A stretch of DNA of 64,000 bases from Monosporascus cannonballus (taxonomy: Eukaryota > Ascomycota > Sordariomycetes > Xylariales): contig QJNS01000165.1 of assembly GCA_004154925.1 (NCBI GenBank), positions 62,001 to 126,000 of the forward strand. Direction: 5' to 3'. Below the pieces are notes generated by a model, which was not told the DNA's origin, did not search any database, and worked only from the letters and a program-made list of their open reading frames with translations. Numbering within the stretch: the stretch's first letter is position 1; each line of letters begins with the position of its first letter. Below are positions 56,321 through 64,000 of this stretch, piece after piece. The position numbers and the translations under genes are program-made.

Positions 56321-56564
56321 CATTTCCCAGCTTTAAACCTAGCCATATTGGCTGCAATTGCCATCCAAAAAAATCGAAAAAATTCCTGTATACATATTAG
56401 CTTATATTTAACGCGTATATGAAGTTGCATACTTATCGGATTTATTTTGGTTGCGTAACAACTTTTAGTTATTTAAATCTTTGGATCTTTTAAAAGAAAC
56501 AGAAGAAAATGTGATAATTTTGGTGACGGCGTACCAAACGAGACCCCTGTTCGCACAACATCAA

Positions 56565-56662
56565 CTCAGGCCTCGCTGGCTCGTTACGGGGATTTGGGAT
56601 TTGATTGGTTAATTTTTAGCGTAATACAGCAGTACATTAGAAACGAGCCAGCGAGGCCTGAG
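56565..56662. repeat. 21-bp perfect inverted repeat with 56-bp spacer
   Basis: CTCAGGCCTCGCTGGCTCGTT (56565-56585) is the exact reverse complement of 56642-56662. Both arms are GC-rich, and the spacer is AT-rich. The right arm is followed by AGCTAGCTGAG and the truncated LTR. It may be a small MITE. Confidence 0.75.
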
Positions 56663-56671
56663 CTAGCTGAG

Positions 56672-57016
56672 GTAAGCAGCAGTGTCGTGGGAAACTAAGC
56701 AATGACGTATGCGATAGTCACGTCTGGTAATAGCAGATTGTCAAAGGTAATCTGGGTAACTAAGTTATACTACAACCTGGTAATCTATCTAAACTATGGA
56801 AATAACGAGCGTATATATGCTTCAAGTGGCTTGATCAGCTCGACTAGCTCGATCCTCCTAATTCTTGTTTTTGCTCATCCAGCTGCATCGAGCCCGTCGA
56901 GCCGTTCTCCCAGCTCGACGCGGCTCGACCTGTTTTGCGGGTCATTCTCCAATGAATGTCATCTCTTTAGCGCATCCCGACCGTTTGCCCAAGCTGGTAA
57001 GGTGCTAATCCATAAC
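56672..57016 (-). repeat. Truncated Gypsy-type LTR, minus orientation
   Basis: Related to 48734-49376: shares GCAGCAGTGTCGTGGGAAAC, GCGATAGTCACGTCTGGTAA and the GGCTCGA/TCGAGCC cluster (56830-56935). On the minus strand it starts TGTTATGGATTAGC at 57016; the other end is cut at about 56672, missing the final ~60 bp. RIP is slight. Confidence 0.7.
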
Positions 57017-57039
57017 ACCTATCCCTAGGTTCTTATGGA

Positions 57040-58140
57040 CGCGTTTTCGGCTTTAATGGTCAATCTTCAAAAAAGGCGTCCGCCTTTTTGCAATAAACCA
57101 GGTATCCCGGTACTTTAAGCTTATTACAAATATAGTGTAGCTCGGCGTCGTCGTGCTTAAACTTCCGGTAATACCAGGCAAAGTTTCTATACCCCGTACG
57201 GAACGCCAGAAAATAATAAAGGGCCGGTTTCGTTAAATATTCCAGCTTTTCGAGATAATATAAATAATATTTTAATTTCTAAACTTTATAACATTATAAA
57301 AGTTTAATCAAAATTATTTTTTATTACGTTTTTATTACGTTTTATTTTATAATCTTATTTTAGATTTAATTCTGTAAATTATAATTATATAATCGTTATT
57401 AATATTTTTTAATTTTAAACTTATTTTTATTAATTTATCCGTTAATTCTTTTTTTTATACCGTAATATCCTAAATTTTAACGTATTCCGACGTTATACGT
57501 ATTCGCCGTTATATAAAGTTTTAAGTATGCTTATTAGGAGAATATAATAGCATTCGCCCTAATCCCTTAAATCGCTTCCGTATTATCTAGGCAGACCCAT
57601 ATTCGCTTTCGGTTAATCTTCGGAGGTCTTATAACGACGTACTTTAATCCCTTCCAAGTTTCTATAACCTCCGTACCGAAAATAATAAAGCAAGGGTTCA
57701 GGCGTCCGCATTCTATATCGAGAAGTTGCTTATTTTAGTAAACCGCAAAGCCGTAGCCGACTTCCCTTTTATCCTGCAAGCCGTTCGAAAAGACGATAAC
57801 GTCCTTCGATAGCAAAGCTACGTACTAGGCTTTAAAAGTTCCGGCAACTTCCTTTTTATTAAATTCTTATATAAGGTTCTTTTTCGAACTAGGTAAGTAC
57901 CTGAGAAAGATTAGGATAAATCGTTATACGGGTAGTAGCATTCTTACCGTTACTTATATCTTAATCTTAAGGTTTCGCAAACCCCCCGCTTCGTATCTTT
58001 TAATAATTTTAACTAATTTGGTTCTTTTAATTAAAGGGTGATTTTTGTCGACAGTTCGCAACTTATATGCAAATCTCTATAATGCAAGATCTAGGGCCAT
58101 TTATGCCGTCGGTAATCCCGAATCGCGATAAAAAACGTTC
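57040..58140 (-). pseudogene. Tad-like LINE 3' fragment (RNase H and C-terminal CCHC-like motif)
   Basis: Minus-strand pieces in order. RNase H domain at about 57820-57540: DVIVFSNGLQDKREVGYGFA (first catalytic D replaced by N in the S-D-G motif), then FGTEVIETWKGLKY (catalytic E) and CLDNTEAI (catalytic D). After an AT-rich gap (57250-57480), the C-terminal part at about 57240-57060: LAFRTGYRNFAWYYRKFKHD, then ELHYICNKLKVPGYLVYC, which is the conserved cysteine/histidine tail of fungal Tad-clade LINEs with one or more ligands lost. RT and endonuclease are absent, as expected of a 5'-truncated LINE copy. Stops by RIP. Confidence 0.7.
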
Positions 58141-58270
58141 GTAAATATTATTCTTTATACTGGCAGGGTGTTACGGTTCGGGGCTACCGTAACAGCTCCA
58201 GTATATATGCAGCTGTACGCACTAGAATGATTGTTACAATTGCGATCATTTCACCGATCTTTTGCCCTGG

Positions 58271-58281
58271 TGGTGTAGCGG
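58271..58281 (+). promoter_or_regulatory. Pol III A-box-like site in the TRIM 5' LTR
   Basis: TGGTGTAGCGG fits the tRNA A-box consensus TRGYNNARNNG exactly and lies in D-arm-like sequence (GGTGGTGTAGCGGTATGGTG). The same site recurs in the 3' LTR (58589-58599) and, as TGGCGCAGCGG, in both solo LTRs, so it is conserved. A TTTT (58260-58263) stands just upstream. Confidence 0.55.
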
Positions 58282-58333
58282 TATGGTGCAACCGTAACAT
58301 AATGATCGCATGACGGCGGGTGACGCCTCAGTG

Positions 58334-58350
58334 CTGGGTTCGATCCCCAG
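58334..58350 (+). promoter_or_regulatory. T-arm/B-box in the TRIM internal region
   Basis: CTGGGTTCGATCCCCAG forms a perfect 5-bp T stem with a 7-nt TTCGATC loop. The B-box GGTTCGATCCC (58337-58347) matches GGTTCGANNCC. It lies 55 bp behind the A box, a spacing usual for tRNA-type pol III promoters. The next TTTT is in the 3' LTR (58578-58581). Confidence 0.55.
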
Positions 58351-58836
58351 ACTAGCCGTTGCTCACAAGGTCTTCTCGGACGCATGCGGGGCAGTGCGGG
58401 GTAGACCTTAGAGGTCGGCAGCTGCGCCGCAGTCGCGGCAGGTGTCCTCGTGGCTTGGAGACCAAGCCATTGGAGAAGGGGCATAGTGTTACGGTTCGGG
58501 GCTACCGTAACAGCTCCAGTATATATGCAGCTGTAAGCACTAAAATGATTACCACAATTGCGATCATTCCACCGATCTTTTGCCCTGGTGGTGTAGCGGT
58601 ATAGTGCAACCGTAACACAGGATAACTTTAATAGTTAAGGTAAAAACCCGTTAAACTTTTCCTATATACCAATTTATCTTAACGTTAACCTTAATCTTTC
58701 CTACCTACTTAATACGTCCCCGTATCACGCCTTCGCGCCGTATAATGCCGTAAAAACAATATATGTAACTATAACTTTTCGTAATCCGAACGCCAGAGGT
58801 CCATATTTCATATTCGCCAGGTACCGTATATGCTAA

Positions 58837-59030
58837 TGTGAGAATACAGCTCCTATGGGGCTGCGGCTGATGCCCGACCAGCCACAGATCTACGCACTAG
58901 CATAAATACCATCTGGCAGCTAATAGGGAACGCCAGATAGAAGTAACCTAATATACTTATTTCTTAGAATTTGCTTTGCCGCTGGTCGGAAATTACCTCA
59001 CCCTAGCCCGCAGCTATCCATTATCTTACA
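58837..59030 (+). repeat. Candidate 5' LTR of Gypsy-4
   Basis: 194 bp beginning TGTGAGAATACAGC and ending TTATCTTACA, with short inverted ends (TGTGAG/CTTACA), placed just before the gag-like region. Composition is balanced in the middle (CTATGGGGCTGCGG). The matching 3' LTR would lie beyond the window, so this is a guess from ends and position. Confidence 0.35.
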
Positions 59031-59109
59031 ACTTTTCCATCTTCATTATAGAAAATAACCGCGATAACCACCAAACGCAGGGCTTGTTAATTGCAAAATA
59101 AACCCAAAT

Positions 59110-60449
59110 CGCCAATTAAAGAAACTATCGATCGGAATCTAATCGACGAACGATCGACTACAATGTAAGAATAAGAAAAAGAGCTAGCGATAAAGCCCTA
59201 ACGGGCAAAGGATTACGGCCCCCGGGACCTCGAATCCCCTAATACATATAATAAGGACATATCCCGACAACCGTTAGTTGAACAGTCGGAAAATGGGCGT
59301 AACATAGTTACTACGTCCCGGAACTTAAAACAAAAAAGAGCTAAGCCCCTTAGTAATAATCAGATCTTAAAGGTTATCCGTTAACAAAACGAACAACATT
59401 CGGAACTACTCCGATAACTAGCCAAATAACAGGCGATAGCACAGGTTAAAAAAACAGAGCTTTATAAATTAATTACAACGTTATTACAGAAACCTAAAGG
59501 CGATAAATAAGTACCGTATTATAATTACCCGAAATTTTCCAAACGTACGTCAATTAAAGAGAAAAAAGATTAAATAAAAGCCGTTACGAAAGCTTACGCC
59601 GAAAGGCTGGGGCGAAACGCCCCTATATATATCTAATAGGTAATAGGCTATATAAACGTTCTTATTATAAGCGTTTGGCAATTATATCGCGTTACGCTTA
59701 ATTACTTCGATTATAAGAAAAAATTAAAAATAAAAAATTTATAAATTTTTATTAGAAAAGGTTACGCGAACCCTAACCTTCTTAACAAAGAATATAGAGA
59801 ACAGTTTATAAAACTATAATAGCGACCCGATTAGTTACCGTTAAATTTCTATACGGAATAAAGGTTCTTGGTTTATAAAACAAAGCTTATAAACGCCTTA
59901 AACTCGGAGAATAATTGGGATAACAAACGCCTCGCCTTTAATTACTTTTATAAATTAAAACTAGGGTTACGAAACACCTTATTACGAAAAAACGTTAAGC
60001 TGGATTAAGCTAGTAACGTGGCAAATAAGGCAAAACGTTACTAAGACGCTTAAAAAAAGGCGAAAAAAAACTGATCGTTTTCTGCTAAAGGTATTAATAA
60101 GGACAAATGATCTTACTTTAACGCCTTCGGGAAAAAGAACCTTAAAGATAAGAACCAATTAAAGGTACCGCGCGGGAATAATAAGGACCGCGGATACTTC
60201 CACACGCGGAAATCGAATAACCGGCGATTTAACTCCGATCGGAGTAAATCTATACGATCTGGCACCCCTAACTTCCATAAGGGGCCACTCACATATTTTA
60301 ACTATGGGAAGCTGGGCCACAAAAACGTAAACTACAAATCCAAAAAGGATATAAAAACTTTGCCATCCCGATCGTACGGAAACCGCCCCCCGAAGGCCGT
60401 ATAGAACGTTATAATATATAACGACAAGTCGGACCGGTCCATAAATGTA
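59110..60449 (+). pseudogene. Gypsy-4 gag remnant
   Basis: Plus-strand reading, with stops, gives a gag-like protein: ATTLLQKPKGDK-type linker (about 59465-59510), then YPKFSKRTSIKEKK, KAVTKAYAERLG and GYANPNLLNKEYREQF (about 59760-59805). It ends with a zinc knuckle, YFNYGKLGHKNVNY (60294-60335), where three of the CCHC cysteines are now tyrosine (TGT/TGC to TAT/TAC) and only the histidine remains. The MITE inserted about 110 bp behind the knuckle. Confidence 0.65.
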
Positions 60450-61211
60450 CAGTCGGGGTGCAAAAGTCTCGGTTTAGTCTCCACATCGCATGTGCTTTAC
60501 TATGAACTTTTAAGTTTGCTTATAAATAACTCCACGGATTTAAATCGGATTTATATAAAACATAAAATATTATATAAATATATCATTTGCGTACGTAAAT
60601 ATTTTAATACATTTCAAATTTCCCTTTAATTGCATATTATATACGCAATATTAATTAAAATATCTAAAAAATAAAATTTTAATATTTTATATTTTATATA
60701 AACGTTATAAATCGGTTTTTTTAAATTAAAATTCCAAAAAATCGTATAATTTTAAAATATAATAAATATTTAACATATATAAAAAGATCATAAATTAAAG
60801 TTATATTTGTTAAGTTATAAACAGTTAAACATTTTGCAAATTTTATACAAAATTTCATTACGTAATATAAAAGCCAAATTGAATATATAAAAAATAAAGA
60901 AATTTTAATAAGTTGCTTATGTAAATATATTTTTTAATAATGAAAATAAAAATTTTATATATATTATATTACGTAAGGTATTTGTATTTTTAATTTTTCT
61001 CGATTTTTGCATTTTGTTTAATCTATTACTATATTAGGTTAGCGTATTTATATTAAAAACTAAAAATGCTAAATTTTATAAAATGTAAATATTTATGATA
61101 TATTATGTTGTACTTCATTATTATTTTATAAAGTTATAGCAATATTTAAGTTACAAATGTATGAGTTTGTATAGAAAAACGGGGTTTACCGAGACTTTTG
61201 CACCCCCACTG
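60450..61211. mobile_element. Tc1-derived MITE (non-autonomous)
   Basis: 762 bp with TA duplications (60448-60449, 61212-61213). Left end CAGTCGGGGTGCAAAAGTCT; right end, reverse-complemented, CAGTGGGGGTGCAAAAGTCT, followed by CGGT on both sides, the same termini as the Tc1/mariner element at 29609-31007. The interior is AT-rich and has no transposase remnant, so it is a deletion derivative or MITE that a Tc1 transposase could move. Nested in Gypsy-4. Confidence 0.88.
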
Positions 61212-61213
61212 TA

Positions 61214-64000
61214 AACCTAAAAAGGGAGCCGGAATAAATATATACGTCCAGTCCACTTCGGCTAACGACTACAGAACGGTCGGAACAAAACCGCCTTTTA
61301 AGAGGAGGGCACTCGTTAAAAGAAATACGGGAGATATAATAATATAAGTAAATATAGATACCGGAGCGCAAATAAATACTATAAACAAAAGGTTAGCAAA
61401 AAAACTTAACCTTTAACTAATTTCCGTAAATATTCCGGGCCTCATTAATGCTAATAGCGCATATATTAAATATTATAAGGCTTACGAAATTCTCGTTAAT
61501 ATAATAAATAATAATAAGAACGAACGAAAGTTTAAACAAATTTATTTCGTAATACGCCGTGATTAAAAAACGCCCGATTTCTTATTATCCAAACTAAAGA
61601 TAAGCAAACTAGAGATCTTATTAAATATAATTACGTATTAATAATTATATAGACCGCTATAAAAAATCGATAAGTAAGAAATCGCAAACCTAGCGTTTTC
61701 CGGCGAGCAAATTTACGCCGTTAATCTAATAGAATTAACTAACGAATTAAATATTCCTAAATTCGGGGAATAACCGAAACAAGAAGTAATTAATCTTCCC
61801 GTATGCTTAGAGGCTTTCCGGCGAATATACTCCGAAAAAGTAGCAAAAAAACCCCTTTAACTACTAGGAGCAGAATACGCAATAGATTTAATCCCCGGGA
61901 AAACACCCCCATTTGGCCTAATCTACTCAATTTCGAAGGCCTAACAGAAAACACTTAAGGAATATATTTGAGAAAACTTAAAGGTAAGGCGGATACGTTA
62001 CTTAAAAGCGGACGTAAGGGTACTTATATTATTTATGCCTAAAAAGGACGGTAATCTTCGATTATACGTCGATTATAAGGGATTAAACCAAGTAACGGTA
62101 AAAAATCGATACCTCTTACCCCTAATCTTAGAAGTAATAGACCGCTTAGGGTTAATTAAGATATTTTCGAAAATTAATCTTAAAAATACCTATTACCGTA
62201 TTAGGATTAAGAAAGGTGACCAGTGGAAAACTGCCTTTCGGATATATTACGAGTAGTTCGAATATATAGTTATGCCGTTTAACCTTACTAATACGCCGGC
62301 CATATTTTAGACCTATATGCATAAGGTACTAGCTGGACTAATTATATATATATATATAGTATATTTAGATAATATAATTATTTATTCGAATAACAAAAAG
62401 AAGTATACGAAACATCTCCAACTGGTTTACAAGCGGCTGTTATAGTACCAGTTATTTGCCAAAGTATTTAAATGCGAGTTTTTTAAAAGAAGGATATATT
62501 TCCTAGGATTCATGATTAGCACCGACGGTTTAGAGATAGACCGCCGACGGGTCGACGTTATCGAAGTATAGCTAGAACTAAAGTCGATTTATAATATCTA
62601 GGTTTTCCTAAATTCGCGAATTTTTATCGGAAGTTTATCGCTTATTATTCGCGTATTACTGAGCCTATTACCAGGTTATTAAAAAGGGCGCAGTATTAGG
62701 GTAGGAAAGTAAAGTTTTATTAGCTTAAAAAGGTTAAAAAAGGCGTTCCGTAAATTAAAAAACGTTTTCTAGTTAACGATTATTCTCTAATATTAGGATA
62801 ATTCCAAAGATATTAAGATAGAGATAAATACTTTAATAAAAGTAATATTAGGGATATTATTGTAAAAATATGGGGAGTATTAGCACCCGGTCGCATATTA
62901 ATCGCGGAAGTTTAGCCCAGCCGAAAAGAAATAGGCTATAAGGTAATAAGAATTTCTGGCAATCGTAAAAAGTTTGGAATACTGGCGCTAATACCTTAAG
63001 GGTGCGAAGAAAAGCTTTTTAATATTTATTAACTATATAGCGCTAAAAGGTATCGTAAACGTATTAACGCGCGATTTTAGGAGAAAATTAGCTCGATAGG
63101 TTTACCGCCTTTTATAATTTAACTTTAAGATTTAATACTAATTAGGCGCCGTTAACCCGGCGGACGAGTTATCGAGGCGCTTAAATTATATGTCGGGAGA
63201 GATTATATACGGAGATATAATTTTTACGTTATTAAAGAAGTTAAGATTTACGGACGATATACCGGAGGATATGCGGAAAATAGTCGCGGATATATAGCGC
63301 GATTTAGAATATTATAAAAGGACAAAAAATTTTGTAAGAGCGGTACAAAACTTACTTGCCGCCGAATTTTCAGATAGATTCCAGGTAGCGAGAGCTTAGG
63401 TAATTACTATCCGCATAAAAAAAGCGGAGAACCTTTGCTATACGGTTGCAAAAAGCTTTCGAAAGGGAAAAGAAAGTAAGAAATTATGCACCTGCCGAAC
63501 CTACTGCTTGCGCATAATAATATAAGTATAAATCGCAGTAGTAACACAATTAGCGGTTAGACGATAGTAACCGCAAGCTGCGACTGTATTACGATCGGAC
63601 TCCGAAAAGTTTGGGGAGGACGAGGTTGGTGCTGAGGTTACTGTTTATAACCAGTACGTCTTACGTCCTTTGGCAAAGAAGCTATCTAAGGACGAAACGG
63701 TATTACAGCCGAAAGTTTCCCGATAATTTTACGATCAAGTTCGAGGGCTGTAAACTAAGGATTTGAATATTATAAAGTTGATACGGATAGCTGGACGTTA
63801 AGCCGGAGTGAAAGGGGGATATTTCCTAGACCCAAATGGAGTATTATATTATCGAGATAGATTCGTAATTCCGTTGTAGGGCGTTTTACGGAAGCAATTG
63901 ATTAGCTAGTACCATGATAATCCAAGAGCGGGACATATGGGATATATCCGTATATTAGAACTGATAATTAAAAAGTTCCATTAGGAAAATATAGTAAACG
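61214..64000 (+). pseudogene. Gypsy-4 pol remnant (protease, RT, RNase H, integrase start)
   Basis: Protease: VNIDTGAQINTINKR at about 61340-61384, catalytic DTG intact. RT: open stretch 62035-62256 (MPKKDGNLRLYVDYKGLNQV, then IFSKINLKNTYYRIRIKKGD); after a stop, MPFNLTNTPA; and the active site VYLDNIIIYS at 62359-62388, where YLDD has become YLDN. RNase H lies around 62850-63100 with several stops. Integrase: DPNGVLYYRDRFVIP-like sequence near 63830-63880, then YHDNPRAGHMGYIRI (63911-63955) with the two histidines of the HHCC zinc site; the cysteines would follow beyond 64000. Inactive. Confidence 0.8.

Larger units (their letters stand above)
58169..58617 (+). mobile_element. Complete miniature LTR element (TRIM-like), 449 bp
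   Basis: Two 131-bp direct LTRs (58169-58299, 58487-58617), TGTTACGG...CCGTAACA each, flank a 187-bp internal region. Target duplication CAGGG (58164-58168) and CAGGA (58618-58622): five bases with one G/A difference. The internal region ends with a purine tract (GGAGAAGGGG, 58472-58481) just before the 3' LTR and has no coding capacity. No standard tRNA-complementary primer site starting TGG follows the 5' LTR. The LTRs are 95% or more alike and little RIP-mutated. The layout matches TRIM/SMART elements, which depend on enzymes from other retrotransposons. Two solo LTRs of the family are at 55-186 and 50152-50266. Confidence 0.85.
58837..64000 (+). mobile_element. Gypsy-4: another Ty3/Gypsy relic, runs past the window end
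   Basis: Plus-strand element with gag (59.1-60.4 kb), protease (61.3 kb), RT (62.0-62.5 kb), RNase H (62.8-63.1 kb) and the integrase zinc-binding start (63.9 kb), interrupted by a MITE at 60450-61211. The protein sequences differ clearly from Gypsy-2, so it is another lineage. RIP is moderate. The left boundary is uncertain; the right end is outside. Confidence 0.75.

Noticed and set aside
58264..58358. A complete tRNA gene (A box at 58271, B box at 58337)
   Set aside because: The T-arm is perfect, but no 5' acceptor strand pairs with ACTAGCC behind it, and no 7-nt anticodon loop with a 5-bp stem could be placed. The first half belongs to the LTR. I keep the boxes as promoter-like sites only.

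Overview
The window looks like nuclear DNA of a filamentous ascomycete (Pezizomycotina). Most of it is AT-rich relics of transposable elements (TEs). Copies differ almost only by C-to-T and G-to-A changes, remaining cytosines sit mostly in CpG, and TpA is in excess: the pattern of repeat-induced point mutation (RIP). A short GC-balanced island (about 50.5-55.4 kb) holds the only intact-looking genes. One of them has a 62-bp intron with GT...AG ends and a CTAAT branch-like site, which is typical for this group. I cannot name the species.

Layout. 1-0.2 kb: solo LTR of a tiny LTR element. 1.0-11.3 kb: full-length RIP-ruined Gypsy chromovirus (Gypsy-1) with two pogo/Fot1-like DNA transposons (pogo-A, pogo-B) nested inside. 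13.6-15.5 kb: relics of ankyrin repeats and a NACHT-like motif, both on the minus strand (probably a dead NLR-type gene). 17.7-24.7 kb: second full-length chromovirus (Gypsy-2), with 417-bp LTRs and a perfect CGGAG target duplication, inserted into a 34-bp minisatellite; it carries an antisense reading frame near its 3' end. 24.9-29.6 kb: eroded sequence. 29.6-31.7 kb: Tc1/mariner element with a tandem copy of its 3' half. 32.4-34.3 kb: a different pogo-type element (pogo-D) with iterated termini. 35.3-36.4 kb: broken protein-kinase-like gene. 37.3-48.0 kb: a Gypsy-type LTR split by a 10.3-kb hAT transposon with a perfect 8-bp duplication, itself split by pogo-C. 48.0-50.2 kb: minus-strand Gypsy LTR plus gag remnant lying in a Copia 3' end. 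50.6-55.3 kb: hypothetical protein, amidoligase-family protein and F-box protein, bracketed by inverted Copia LTRs. 55.4-58.2 kb: fold-back repeats, LTR fragment and Tad-like LINE fragment. 58.2-58.6 kb: complete 449-bp terminal-repeat element (TRIM) with tRNA-like pol III A and B boxes. 58.8-64 kb: another Gypsy relic running off the window, with a Tc1-derived MITE inside.

The three island genes have no evident shared pathway. The remainder is a record of nested insertions followed by RIP. The most unusual item is the miniature LTR element at 58.2 kb, whose LTR carries a tRNA D-arm-like A box and whose short internal region carries a perfect T-arm/B box. In the degenerate elements, coordinates of broken genes are approximate; element ends with TSDs are base-exact where stated.
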